Part shown: positions 36,062 through 47,060 of the stretch, one piece after another
Numbering within the stretch: the first letter of the stretch is position 1
Layout of the letters: the number at the start of each line of letters is the position of its first letter
Assembly (NCBI RefSeq): GCF_024139115.2
Contig: NW_026942669.1
Location: 124,001-188,000 of the forward strand
DNA: 64,000 nucleotides
Direction of reading: 5' to 3'
Source: Armigeres subalbatus
Taxonomy: Eukaryota; Arthropoda; Insecta; Diptera; Culicidae
The notes under the pieces: generated by a model
Databases searched by the model: none
What the model was told of the DNA's origin: nothing
What the model saw: only the letters and a program-made list of their open reading frames with translations
Made by a program: the position numbers and the translations under genes

Positions 36062-36085
36062 TGTTCATGTTTTTACAATAATCCA

Positions 36086-36599
36086 TGAGCATGAGCATGA
36101 GCATGATGACCGTGCATTTCGTAGTTGCTACTCCGTGATCGACCAGAACAATCGCAATTGCACAGGGACCCAATGGATGGAAGCATGGGATTTGCACTCC
36201 AACCTCAATGTGCACAGTTCGAGAGCTCTAGTATTTTGGAAGGGCGATAACGGCGCTGGCCACGTCCTCACGGTCATCGGGAATGGGAAGGAATTGATGA
36301 TGCAGTCACTCGCCCACTGCAAGCCGAGAACACCTCTGCACTCGCCACGAGTTCCTGCGGAATTTTATTGGAATTTGGAATCATTTCGAATTCTAACAGT
36401 TACCTGCTAGAACTAATCAAGTTGTAGTTATAACATATAGAAGATAGAAACGGTATGAAAGCCCATTTCCAGTTCTAGCGATTGCTAGAACATGAGAAAT
36501 ATATGAAAAGATACAAAGTAGGAGAATGGAACGGGCCTGGGATTGAACCCACGACTGCGTATGAGACAGAAGCGGTAGCCATATGACCACCAAGCCCGT
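36086..36599 (-). mobile_element. 514-bp tRNA-headed SINE with 24-bp TSD
   Basis: The exact duplication TGTTCATGTTTTTACAATAA plus TCCA flanks it (36062-36085 and 36600-36623). On the minus strand it starts with a tRNA-like head. Acceptor halves are ACGGGCT and GGCCCGT, the D-arm region is GTGGTCATATGGCTACC, and the anticodon arm CTGTCTCATACGCAG has U33 and CAT. A B box GGGTTCAATCCC has a T loop one base short. The body of about 430 bases ends in (CATGCT)n. It does not resemble Feilai. Confidence 0.85.
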
Positions 36600-36623
36600 T
36601 GTTCATGTTTTTACAATAATCCA

Positions 36624-37008
36624 AGAGAAAAACTTCAAAAGAATTTCTTGTGGATATTCAGGAAAAATCCAGTAAAGAAATTGCCTGTAAAAACTTTGAC
36701 TTTACTTCATACAATCCTGATAAAGTGCTGGCATTCCGAATGGTTTTTGAACAATTCTCTGTGAAAAATTTTGCTACAAATTGTTAATGAAAAAAAAAAC
36801 AAAACAACTCCATCGTAATTTCCGAAAAAAATTTCAACAATAATAAAGTAGCACTTTTGAAAGCAAAAACCGCAATTGTAAAATAAGAATTTTCCATAAA
36901 GAAATCAAAATGTTCCACGAAAAAAATACAAAATTTTCATGAATAAATCAATATTAGCAATAAACAATTACAAAAATTTTCACAAAATAAATATTTTTTC
37001 TACACATA
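36624..37008. other. AT-rich DNA, no gene seen
   Basis: A-rich stretches only; no repeats or frames worth reporting. Confidence 0.4.
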
Positions 37009-37330
37009 ATCTCTATATAATAAAAATGAGTTGAGATTTCCTTCCTGACGATTTAACTCGCGAACGGGTTGACCGATTTGCAAGATTTTCCCCTAATCGA
37101 TTCGTTTTGGGATCCGCAATGTTTGTAGGATACAAAAAGTTAGTGAATTTAACGGGGAAATGTAAAAAGTCATTAAAATACAATTTTTGGTCAGCTGTTG
37201 AGGAAAAGAAAACAGCTGTTGAGGAAAAGAGCACGGAAATTGATCTAGAGTGCGGTGCTGCAAATAGTTCATTGTGACATTTGCAACACCTGGGCAATGC
37301 TGGGTTTCTTTCACATCAATAAAGAGCAAT
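37009..37330 (+). mobile_element. Possible Helitron 5' end fragment
   Basis: TCTCTATATAATAAAAATGA near 37009 and CGCGAACGGGTTGACCGAT resemble 5' ends of arthropod Helitrons as remembered. A 3' hairpin-CTRR end and any Rep/helicase are absent. Confidence 0.35.
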
Positions 37331-37440
37331 AAAAAATAAGAAAATAAGAAAGAAAAGCAACCAAATTGATCAAATTTTCCATGAACTTCAAACGCTTTTA
37401 AAGAAGGGGTAATCTATGGAAAAATGCTTAATTTTATTGC

Positions 37441-39268
37441 TTTTTACCCTTCTTACACCCTAAGAAGGGTATAAAGATCGCTTGAAAAACCGACTTTTTA
37501 TCCGAGGCTCGGAGACCCAAGTCGTATGTACCAATCAACTCAGCTCGACGAACTGAGCACATGTATGTATGTGTGTGTGCGTGTGTGCGTGTGTGCGTAT
37601 GTATGTGCGTTACAAAAATCTCACATCAAGATCTCAGCCGTCCGTGGACCGATTTGCACGATTTTAACACTAAACGAAAGCTATGACTTTGTCATTGTAC
37701 AAGTTCAATTTTTTTGCAACCGGACATTTGGTTCCAGAGATATGTGAGAAATACGAACATGAAGTGTATTTTCAGAAAACTAACAAAATAATGTCACATA
37801 AATATCTCAGCCGTCTGTAAACCAATTTGCATAATTTTATCTTTAAACGAAAGCTATGACTTTGCCATTGAACCCATTGTATTTTGTTTTTGCAATTAGA
37901 CATTGGGTTCCGGAGATATCCCTGAAATACGAATATAAAGAATTAGACGTATCAACTTCACACATTGGTAAAATATGTCGCATCAAGATCTCAGTCGTCC
38001 TTGGACCGATTTGTGCGATTTTATCTTTAAACGAAAGCTATGTTTTTGTCATTGGACCCATTAATTTTTTTCTGCAATCGGAAACTCGGTTTCACAGATA
38101 TCTGTGAAATACGAATATGAGACATATTTTCAGACTATTAATGAAGAATTGTCACACCAATATCTCAGCCGTCTATGACCCGATTTGAACTCTTTTGGGC
38201 TTAAACAGAAGCTGTAATAATGCCATTGAGGGCGGCAAATCAAATCTGCAGTCTTTTTGTATTTTTTTAAAATTGTTAAACTTTCAGAAATATCCCTTTT
38301 TACCCTTCTTACACCCTAAGAAGGGTATAAAGATCGCTTGAAAAACCGACTTTTTATCCGAGGCTCGGAGACCCAAGTCGTATGTACCAATCAACTCAGC
38401 TCGACGAACTGAGCACATGTATGTATGTGTGTGTGTGCGTGTGTGCGTATGTGTGTGCGTTACAAAAATCTCACATCAAGATCTCAGCCGTCCGTGGACC
38501 GATTCGCACGATTTTAACACTAAACGAAAGCTATGACTTTGTCATTGTACAAGTTCAATTTTTTTGCAATCGGACATTTGGTTCCAGAGATATGTGAGAA
38601 ATACGAACATGAAGTGTATTTTCAGAAAACTAACAAAATAATGTCACATAAATATCTCAGCCGTCTGTAAACCAATTTGCATGATTTTATCTTTAAACGA
38701 AAGCTATGACTTTGCCATTGAACCCATTGTATTTTGTTTTGCAATTAGACATTGGGTTCCGGAGATATCTCTGAAATACGAACATAAAGCATTAGACGTA
38801 TCAACTTCACACATTGGTAAAATATGTCCCATCAAGATCTCAGTCGTCCTTGGACCGATTTGTGCGATTTTATCTTTAAACGAAAGCTATGTTTTTGTCA
38901 TTGGACCCATTAATTTTTTCTGCGATCGGAAATTCGGTTTCAGAGATATGTATCTGTGAAATACGAATATGAGACATATTTTCAGACTATTAATGAAGAA
39001 TTGTCACACCAATATCTCAGCCGTCTATGACCCGATTTGAACTCTTTTGGGCTTAAACAGAAGCTGTAATAATGCCATTGAGGGCGGCAAATCAAATCTG
39101 CAGTCTTTTTGTATTTTTTAAAAATTGTTTAATTTCCAGAAATATCCCTTTTTTATTTTGAAATCGATAAAAGCATGATAATATCAGTTATTTTATATTT
39201 TATATCATATGCATAGAAATTGTAATATGCACTAGGCACACACAACCATTCAAAAGTGTAAGAAGGGT
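37441..39268 (+). repeat. Duplicated 856-bp block of about 175-bp units (higher-order repeat)
   Basis: Copy 1 is 37441-38296 and copy 2 starts at 38297, nearly identical. Each holds four diverged units built on ATCTCAGCCGTCCGTGGACC and AAACGAAAGCTATGACTTTG, after a TACCCTTCTTACACCC start and a TG microsatellite. The inverted word GTGTAAGAAGGGT closes the whole at 39256-39268. Short ORFs in each unit are by-products. Confidence 0.85.
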
Positions 39269-39657
39269 TGCGTTCACTGTAGGTGGATTAAGTCGGGTTT
39301 TATATTCTTTTATGGAAAATTTCCTTTTCTTAATGCTCATTATTGATTTTTTTCATGGAAAGGTTTTAATTTTTGGTTAAAAAAATATTTATTTTGTTGA
39401 AAATTTTGTAATATTTTTTTTCTAATATTGATTTATTTATGGAATGTTTGTATTTTTCCGTGGAACATTTTGATTTCTTTATGGAAAATTCTTCTTTTAT
39501 GTTTGTAATTTTTGGTTTTAAAAGTATTAATTTATTTTTGGACCTGCTTGGATGCTTAGCGATGCACGGATACATCGTTCAGGACTTGGTTGATCGGGTC
39601 GTTTCAAAACTCCGTAATATCATGTCTTAGGACATTTTGTTTCTTGACATGATTTTG
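39269..39657. other. AT-rich DNA, no gene seen
   Basis: Runs of T and A; nothing recognised. Confidence 0.4.
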
Positions 39658-40398
39658 CAGGGTGTCTACTACCTGAAAAAAACCTGGAAAACCAGGAATT
39701 ATCAGGGAATTTCTCCCCACCTGGAAAATACCTGGGAATTATCAGGGAATTCCTGACATAATCAGGGAAATTTCAATGAATGAAATTCTTTCAAAAGATG
39801 AAAAATCATCGAAAATGTAGTGAACGATAATGAATCGTTGTTCCGCAAAAAACGTTTTGCCATCTTCGAAAGAATTCCTGGAGAATTTTTGAGCCATTCT
39901 TGGTGAAATCTTGGAATTTATCCGGGAAATCAATAAGGGATTACTTTGTAAATTCTTTTGTGTATTCCCTCGGAAATTCTTTATAAATATATTAAAAAAT
40001 ACTTAATCTGATTTTTCAAAGCAATTCCTGGAGGAACTTCCGAAGAAATTTCGGGATAAGTTTTCCAAGGAATTTTTCAAGAAATCACTAAAAAAATGTC
40101 TATAAGAATGATTAGCAATTTTCTAAATTATTTCTGGAGGAATTTCCATGAAACAGAAAAGAATTCCCGGAGGAATTTCAAAACGAATTTCCGAACGATT
40201 TTTCGTATGGTGTCTTTAAGAAATTCGCGAAAGGGAACCTGAAGGGATTTTCAAAAAAAAGTAAAGTGATTTGTGAAGGGTTTTTGCTAAAGGAATTCTT
40301 GGAAGAATAGACGAAGGAATCCCGAATGGACTTTTTAAAGGAGTATTTTCGAAGAATTTCCAAAGAATTCTTAAAAGCAAAATATCCGGAAACTTAAA

Positions 40399-40541
40399 AG
40401 CCTATTCAGATTACGTTTAGATTATTTATCGTAATAAATATCATGTTAAAGCTTAGAAAGGAAATTGAATGTATGGGGATGACACCAGGTTGTTGTATAT
40501 CATGATATTTATGATCATAAATGGCGTAATCTGAATAGGCT
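40399..40541. mobile_element. 143-bp palindromic MITE
   Basis: AGCCTATTCAGATTACG at the left matches the complement at the right, and inner AATAAATATCATG pairs with CATGATATTTAT. Target duplication unclear. Confidence 0.75.
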
Positions 40542-40619
40542 ATAACTTGGCCGTTTGACACTTACAGTACCGATACCTTGGCTGCTAGGTCCAAACAAAC
40601 TAGATGTTGGTCACCCGAA

Positions 40620-40735
40620 CAGGTATAAGGACGTTAGGCATGAGTACGTTAGGCATAAAGCATGTTAAGCATAAAATGCCCCAAAAACAGCTCACAGGTA
40701 TTATGCCTAACGTCCTTGGACCTAACGTCGTGGAC
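40620..40735. repeat. Inverted repeat with GACGTTAGGCAT motif
   Basis: AAGGACGTTAGGCAT and ATGCCTAACGTCCTT face each other; further TACGTTAGGCATAAAGC copies lie between. Possibly a small element. Confidence 0.55.
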
Positions 40736-41257
40736 GCGGCAATCTCATATTTTTGCATCAACACATTTCCTGAAGGAGTTTTCGTAAGAAGTTCTGAAGG
40801 ATTTCCTGAAGAAATTCCCAAACATATTTCCGGAACATTTCCTTAAGAAGTTTTCTTAAGTTTCTTTAGAAAACAGCTGAACAGTTTTGAAGTAATTCTT
40901 AAAATCCGGAGGATTTTCCGATGGATTCTATGAATAAATTTTCAGAAGAATACCTGGAGGAATTTCCTATGTGATTCCTGAAGGAATTTCGGTTGAATGG
41001 CTGAAGCAATTTCTGGGTGAACTTGCAAAGGAATTCCTAGAGGAATTTCTTAAGTAATTTACCGCATTGTTTATGTGAGGCTACCAAATAATTCTTTGAA
41101 AACATATTTTTCGCAATATTTACTTTTTTCAATTGATTATTTTGCTGCTAAAGTCTATATATGGCACGTTTGTTTTTACCTGGAAATTAATGTAAAACAC
41201 CTGGAAAAAACCTGGAAAATTCAGGGAATTTCGTTTTTACAGATGAGGGACACAAAC

Positions 41258-42061
41258 AGAACAGGGTGTCTGTTTTGATACTTTCGAGGATATGTACTTC
41301 AGAGCAGTTTGGCCTATGACACCCGAAAAAAGTACGACTTTTTAGTTCTTTCTATACTAGTTTTGGCAAGATCGAGTGGAAAACCCTAAATGTGTACGTT
41401 AAATCCATGTAAAAAAATCGTCCTGAGAGGGTTAAATACCAAAATATAACAATAAATTCTAGAATACCAAAAGGAACCCAAAGATATTAAAGACTGTAGA
41501 TTTAAAATTAAAACTTGCATTTCAAGCCAAAACTGTATAATTCAGGCAAAGGAATATTAAGGACATTGTGTTACGGTTCTGATTAGAATCAGTTCAGAAT
41601 TCAGTTCAGTTCAGATGCTTCGCTGATGTTAATATATCTTAAGAATTTCCAGTACCTCCAGAGCTACAGAATATCCCAAATACTCTTACGAATCTATAGG
41701 GATATTCAGTGATGAACTTCAAAATTATTTTTAAAAATCACCAATAAAAAAAAAATAAAAAAATATAGGGATATTTTGGAATATTTCTAAACCATTACAA
41801 TTTTTTATAACATATTCGCGAGTCCACTTTTATTTTGTTTCCTCCTGATACATCGAAGGTGTGCGAGTTCTAGATATACTAATACATGATACACATTACA
41901 ACGTGATAACATAATCAAAAAGTTCGAATTCATGAAAATTTATAATTTCCATGCTGGGTTTAGTTTGATTTTGAATCAGTTAAAATTGTCCATCTTCAAA
42001 ATTGATCGGAATAACCATATGTTTTAGTTATATAAGGTTTTCTTTAAAAAAAAAATTACTT
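41258..42061. other. AT-rich DNA, no gene seen
   Basis: No frames or repeats of note apart from TTCAGTTCAG duplications near 41600. Confidence 0.4.
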
Positions 42062-42181
42062 GAAAAAAACCACGTCTTTGACCACGTGGGGGGGTCTGCC
42101 AAATGACCACGATAAGCCACATGGGGGGAGGGGGGTTAAAAATCTTCAAAAATATGACTACGTGGTTTCTGGATGGCCCCT
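42062..42181. mobile_element. MITE of the CCACATGG family, second copy
   Basis: It contains TGACCACGATAAGCCACATG in the same direction as 35555-35678, with the ends exchanged (ACTACGTGGTTTCTGGATGG at the right). Length about 120 bases. Confidence 0.65.
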
Positions 42182-42462
42182 TGCTGGTTATGGTTTTTGG
42201 GACTCGACGACCAACAGGATTCTGGATGCACGAGTTGCTTGCCTATCTGGAGATCTTGGCTATGATGTCTGGGGCTCACCTCGTTTACGGCCGGCAGTGG
42301 TTCACCGGAGAGAACTGCTTGTTGTGCTTGAACGAGATACTTCTCCGGTTGATCGGTTGAGGTTATGATCACCGCAGGTCCACCTTCTGGAGGGTTCCGA
42401 AACTTAGGCCGAGATACTTGCATCGTAGCCGATCTCTTCCGATCCTCGCAGGATATTAGTGG
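42182..42462. other. Unidentified open sequence before the LTR element
   Basis: The minus strand is open for about 95 codons (42136-42423; EGGPAVIITSTDQPEKYLVQ). It may be part of another transposon gag. It rejoins 46800 once the LTR element is removed. Confidence 0.35.
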
Positions 42463-42625
42463 TGTTATATTATGTAGTTTATGATCGCTCCCTCTGAGCG
42501 TAATTTATGAACAACCCCGATGTGTCATATAGATTTAAGTTGTTACTTTGCTCGCGCACGGTTGAGACGTGAAATAAAGTTGTCCTCTCGAAACGTGTTT
42601 ATTTTTATTTCTACGAAATAAAACA
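42463..42625 (+). repeat. 5' LTR (163 bp)
   Basis: TG...CA ends. Contains GTGAAATAAAGTTGTCC, near a probable polyadenylation signal AATAAA. Intact, and serves as empty site for the insertion in the 3' LTR. Confidence 0.9.
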
Positions 42626-42640
42626 TGGTGTCAGAAGCCA
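42626..42640 (+). promoter_or_regulatory. Primer-binding site
   Basis: TGGTGTCAGAAGCC starts immediately after the 5' LTR, where a tRNA 3' end would prime; tRNA identity not assigned. Confidence 0.65.
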
Positions 42641-42855
42641 TCGTGGTGTTCTGAAAGTGTTTCCGGCGTCATTAAACATCGCGGAAGTGTGCGAGGAAAA
42701 AACGAGCTCGGGCAGTGGAAGAATCATTCGCGACCGAGATAGATAATTGCAGTGCGCGTGTAGCAAACAAGTCGAATTCTGTCTGGCGGCCATATTTCTT
42801 TCGCTGTGCCTACTTCGTGTGATTTTCCCGACAGTGTTGAAAATTGTGTTTCAGA

Positions 42856-43555
42856 ATGAATTCCGAACAATTTTCTCGATTTATGGAGCACCAAAATGGT
42901 GTGTTTAGAGAAATGGTGCTTGCACTGCATCAAATAGGTGCCCCACAGCAAGTAGAAAAATCTGCAGCTCTTCCTGTTCCTCTTCCTCCACCGCTAGAGC
43001 TGGAAGGCGATATGGAGCAGAACTTCGATTTTTTTTACGTAACTGGGAAAACTATTCTAGTGCGGTGGGAATGGATAAGTGGCCTGCGGATCAGAACAGG
43101 AAGAAGACAAGTGTATTGTTATCAGTGATTGGAAAATCTGCGCTCAAAAAGTATTTTAATTTTGAGTTGACAAACGCAGAACAGGAAGATCCGACCGCCG
43201 CCATTGCGGCAATCAAGCGGAAAGTGGTTCGCGAGAGAAACAAAATGGTTGATTGGTACGATTATTTGTCATTGGTACAACTAATGTCAGAAAGTATTGA
43301 TGAATATGTGGCTCGGTTGAAACCGTTAGCCAAATTGTGTCGGTTCGGTGCTTTAGAAGAAGAACTAGTTATGTACAAGGTGGTGACCTCCAATAAATGG
43401 CCGAAGTTGCGAGCCAAATTATTGACGACCCAAAATCTTACGTTGGCCAAAGCTATCGATATGTGTCGCGCGGAAATTGCCGAAAAGCATGCTACTGCTG
43501 CAGGGCATTCCAGTGGTGAAGTGAACATGGTCAAAACCAGGAATGAGCGGTCAAA
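42856..43555 (+). pseudogene. LTR-element gag, frameshifted and truncated
   Basis: An ATG at 42856 opens MNSEQFSRFMEHQNGVFREM. The frame shifts near 43050, after which a capsid-like stretch reads KWPADQNRKKTSVLLSVIGK and later LMSESIDEYVARLKPLAKLC, ending KTRNE. No zinc knuckle follows. The sequence passes at about 43540 straight into integrase in another frame. Confidence 0.75.
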
Positions 43556-44622
43556 TAAAAGATGCTGTAATGCAATGTGAGATTTGTGCTAAGTTTGCTC
43601 CTTCACAATTGTCACCAGCTATGAAAAGCCATGTTGTACCTGTGCACCCATTTCAAGTAGTTTCGATGGATGTATTTTTTGCGGAGTATCTGGGGGATAA
43701 AAAGAAGTTCTTGGTAACAGTAGACCATTTTTCTGATTTCTTCGAAGTCGATATTCTGAAGGACCTCACCCCACAAAGCACAATCAAGGTTTGCAAAACT
43801 AACTTCTCTCGCCACGGTAGACCTCAATTGGTCGTTACAGATAATGGGACAAATTTCATCAACAAAGATTGGAAACAATTCGCTCAAGATTGGGATTTTC
43901 AGCACACAACTTCGGCTCCACATCATCAACAAGCTAACGGAAAAGCAGAAGCAGCAGTGAAGATTGCCAAACGTTTACTTCAAAAATCCAAAGAATCTGG
44001 TGTGGACTTTTGGTACGCACTGCTACATTGGCGGAACGTGCCGAACAAAATTGGCTCGAGCCCTATGGTGCAAATGTTTTCGCGAAGTACGCGATGCGGA
44101 ATACCAATGTCGGCAGAGCACCTCATTCCAAAATCACAGTCTGGCGTTCCGGAGACTATTGAAAGGAACAGACGAAAGGCGAAGTATTATTATGACAGGA
44201 AGACTCGAAAATTACCTACTTTGGAAACAGGAGATCCTGTATATGTGCAACTCCATCCGGAAACTTCGAAGCAGTGGACACCGGCAAGCATCGACAGCAG
44301 GTTGAATGAGCGTTCCTATATTGTTGATGTGAACGGTGCAAGTTATCGACGGGATCTGGTAAACCTAAAACCACGTAAGGAACCGGTAGTCACGCCTACC
44401 CAGCCATCAAGCGCTCCAGATTTACTACCAGCAGTCGTTCCGGACAAATCTACGAAGCCATCCTCGGTTGTGTTTGACACACTAAACTGTGACGAAACGA
44501 TTGAGACAGCAGCAAGTCAAGAGCCTGCGAATGAATCATCTGGCCAACCGGAAGAACATGCTGTCAGGCCGAGAAGAAACACGAGACAACCGATTCGTTA
44601 TCAAGATTATGTAATGGAGTAA
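43543..44622 (+). CDS. Integrase part of pol, Ty3/mag-like
   Basis: A 359-codon open frame begins inside the integrase N-terminal zinc domain, keeping only its CEIC half. The catalytic residues are visible in VSMDVFF, VVTDNGTNF and NGKAEAAVK, the D, D and E of the retroviral-type core. A C-terminal DNA-binding part follows, then an acidic tail ending RYQDYVME. The ATG at 43543 is not an original start: GMSGQIKD is the middle of a larger pol. The zinc domain is therefore incomplete. A purine run (CGGGGAAGA, 44641-44649) precedes the 3' LTR. Confidence 0.85.
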   Translation: MSGQIKDAVMQCEICAKFAPSQLSPAMKSHVVPVHPFQVVSMDVFFAEYLGDKKKFLVTVDHFSDFFEVDILKDLTPQSTIKVCKTNFSRHGRPQLVVTDNGTNFINKDWKQFAQDWDFQHTTSAPHHQQANGKAEAAVKIAKRLLQKSKESGVDFWYALLHWRNVPNKIGSSPMVQMFSRSTRCGIPMSAEHLIPKSQSGVPETIERNRRKAKYYYDRKTRKLPTLETGDPVYVQLHPETSKQWTPASIDSRLNERSYIVDVNGASYRRDLVNLKPRKEPVVTPTQPSSAPDLLPAVVPDKSTKPSSVVFDTLNCDETIETAASQEPANESSGQPEEHAVRPRRNTRQPIRYQDYVME

Positions 44623-44649
44623 TTATTTTCATAAACAAAACGGGGAAGA

Positions 44650-46794
44650 TGTTATATTATGTAGTTTATGATCGCTCCCTCTGAGCGTAATTTATGAACA
44701 ACCCCGATGTGTCATAGATTTAAGTTGTTACCAGAGATGCCAGATTTGAAGACATGTCTTCAATTTGAAGACATTTCAATCTCTGTGAAGACATTTATTC
44801 CGTGAAGACATTTTGAAGACTTTTCGAAATATTTGAAGACTTATCTACTTATTTGAAAATACTTGAAGACAGTCAATAAGCCAGCGAATAGAAAATACAG
44901 TTTTATTTCTAACTTATGAATTCTGCGACCTCTATATGTAAACAATATAAATATTACAAAAGTTATAATAGTCTTTGTCTCGGGCTTAGAATCTCAAACA
45001 TAAAAATACATTCACACTAGCCAGTTGATAACTGCAACGCATTTTAGACCTCATACGCACTTAACTTTGAGCTGTCCGATGGAAGCATTCGTTTGAATTT
45101 TCCTTGGCGGCGTTTTTGACGTGTCTGTAAAAGGGTATTTCGATCATTACATCGGAACGCAAACTGATCTAATTTGCAGCAAACATAGACTGAATTCTTC
45201 TATGACTAGATTCAATCTATTCAACCGTTGAGCTAGAACCAGATTTTTTTTCTTAATTCCTTCTGAATTCATCTGATCTATTCGGCATTTTCATTCCATC
45301 ATTCCACATTCTTCTAAATATAAGTCGCGAAACACTCGTAGATGAAGAATTTCTTGTCTAACTTTAAGAGAATTGAAAATGAAAATTCAGTTGAAATTAT
45401 CGTGGAAATTTATAATACTTTCCGTCAAGAAGAAATAAAGGAAATACTCCAAATATTAAACGGCAAATTCTTCTTAATTTCCACAAGTTCTACTGAACTC
45501 CCAAAAAAAATCCCTTTAAATTTCCACAAGAAATTTGTCTCAATTAATTGCCATAGAAAATTCTCACGAATGTCGAAAAGAAATTGAAATTGTTCTGGTG
45601 TTTTGGTGTGGTGGTGGATATTTCTTAGAACTTACATGGTAAATTATTACAGGAAAATGTTCTCAAAGGAAATTTAGCGGAAACTTGTTACACACTTTCG
45701 TTAAATTCCTTTGGTAATTCTTCTAGACATATCTTTGGACATTCTTTCAGTATTTTCTCTGAGAATTCCTCTATGAATTATTATTCTTTTATTCTAATTG
45801 TTATTCTTTCTAAAAGTCCTCCTAAATTTCCTCCACGAGTTTGTCCGGATGTTTCAGGGATTTCTCCGGAAAATCCTCCAGAAATTCCTATGGAATTTCC
45901 TCTAGGAGTTCCTCCGTAAGATCGTCCAAGAATGCCAGCGAAAGTACGTATCCAAGAATTCCTTCGGAAGATCCTCCAGCACTCCTCCGGTCGTTCACGA
46001 ATTCCTACAGCATTTCTTTCAGGAATTCCTCCGGAAATTCTTCCAAAAGCTCCCCCAGGAATTCCCGCGGAAGCTTCTCCAGGGATCCCTCCGGAAGCTC
46101 CTCGATAAATTTATTTGGAAGTTTCTCCAAGAATGTCGCTGAAAGATTCCCCAAGAATGCTTCCGCAAGTATACTCTGGAATTTCTCTGGCTTCCTCCAG
46201 GATTTCTTTCGGAAATTTCTCAAAAAATCTCCTCCAAAAATTCATCCAGAACTATTTCCGAAAATTCCTCCGGAAGTTTCTTTAGAAATTTCTTCAAAAA
46301 TTCATCAGAAAAATCCTTCAGGAAATCCCTCCGGGAATAAGAAATCCGGAAATAAGCTCCATCAAGGATTTATCCGGAAGTTGCTGCAGAAATTTATCTG
46401 GAAGTTCCTTCAAAAAAATCAGTTAAAAAATCCAGTAGAATTTTAACCAGACTCAGTAGAAAATCCAGGGAAAACTCGTTATACACTCTCGCGTGAAAAT
46501 TTTATAGAAAATTCTTTTTAATTCTCACAATTTGAATGTTAAAACAATAAACATTATTCCACATCAATAAAACAGGACTTGATTGAATTTGCAAACCTAT
46601 AGGATTTTGAAATTTCTCGCTGTTAATCATAATTTTAATATTGAAGACATTTGAAGACATTTTTAAACGACTGTGAAGACAATTGAAAATATCATCTGGC
46701 ATCCCTGGTTGTTACTTTGCTCGCGCACGGTTGAGACGTGAAATAAAGTTGTCCTCTCGAAACGTGTTTATTTTTATTTCTACGAAATAAAACA
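44650..46794 (+). repeat. 3' LTR, interrupted
   Basis: The LTR occupies 44650-44731 and 46716-46794, joined across the hAT-like insertion at GTTGTTAC. It lacks a TA dinucleotide present in the 5' LTR (GTCATAGATT against GTCATATAGATT) but is otherwise nearly identical. Confidence 0.9.
44732..46707. mobile_element. 1976-bp non-autonomous hAT-like element in the 3' LTR
   Basis: Ends are CAGAGATGCCAGAT and the complement of CAGGGATGCCAGAT. GTTGTTAC is duplicated exactly (44724-44731 and 46708-46715) and fits nTnnnnAn. Subterminal TGAAGACA words occur many times at both ends. The interior (45650-46440) is degenerate GGAATTCCTCCGGAAATTC-type repeat. A 201-codon frame (45841-46446) is a by-product of that repeat. 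Confidence 0.9.
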
Positions 46795-47060
46795 AGTGGG
46801 AACCCCCGCTCAACTAGAAATCGATTTGCTGATGGATTTGCATCGCACACATGGGATTGGGTGGCAGGGAAGCTTTCTGGCCTCTGGTGGATTTGCGTCG
46901 CACACATTCGATTGAGTGACAGGGATGCCTTCTGGCCTCTGCACCTCACTGGCGGTCTGGAATTCTTCACGGATGGCACTTACGGAGTAAAACTCCCAGA
47001 TTATAGTACATTCAAAGTTAATTGCCTATATGCCGGGTATTAAGCCACCCGGAGTGGAAA
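46795..47060. other. Short tandem repeat and flank
   Basis: Two units of about 55 bases with GATTTGCATCGCACACAT and TTCTGGCCTCTG lie at 46835-46945. Bases 47026-47061 (GGGTATTAAGCCACCCGGAG) recur at 53567-53600. Confidence 0.6.

Larger units (their letters stand above)
39658..41257. mobile_element. Decayed hAT-like element with CAGGGTGTC start
   Basis: The left end CAGGGTGTCTACTACCTG is followed by repeated ACCTGGAAAA and ATCAGGGAATT words. Similar words recur at 41190-41240, and the right end has decayed. The interior is largely degenerate GGAATTYCT-type repeats and holds a nested MITE. Confidence 0.5.
42463..46794 (+). mobile_element. Ty3/mag-like LTR retrotransposon, internally deleted
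   Basis: The element is bounded by LTRs beginning TGTTATATTATG and ending AAATAAAACA, with AGTGG duplicated outside (42458-42462 and 46795-46799). Gag runs into integrase with protease, RT and RNase H missing. The 3' LTR is split by a 1976-bp hAT-like element. It cannot replicate without help. Confidence 0.9.

Noticed and set aside
36525..36599. Functional tRNA-Met gene
   Set aside because: Head of a SINE with target duplication; T loop is one base short and no terminator follows.
37526..38959. Small ORFs repeated in the 856-bp blocks
   Set aside because: Repeat by-products; frames shift between units and no initiation or domain evidence exists.
45841..46446. 201-codon Ser/Pro-rich ORF
   Set aside because: It is a translation of degenerate GGAATTCC-type repeat inside a hAT-like element; low complexity and no start context.
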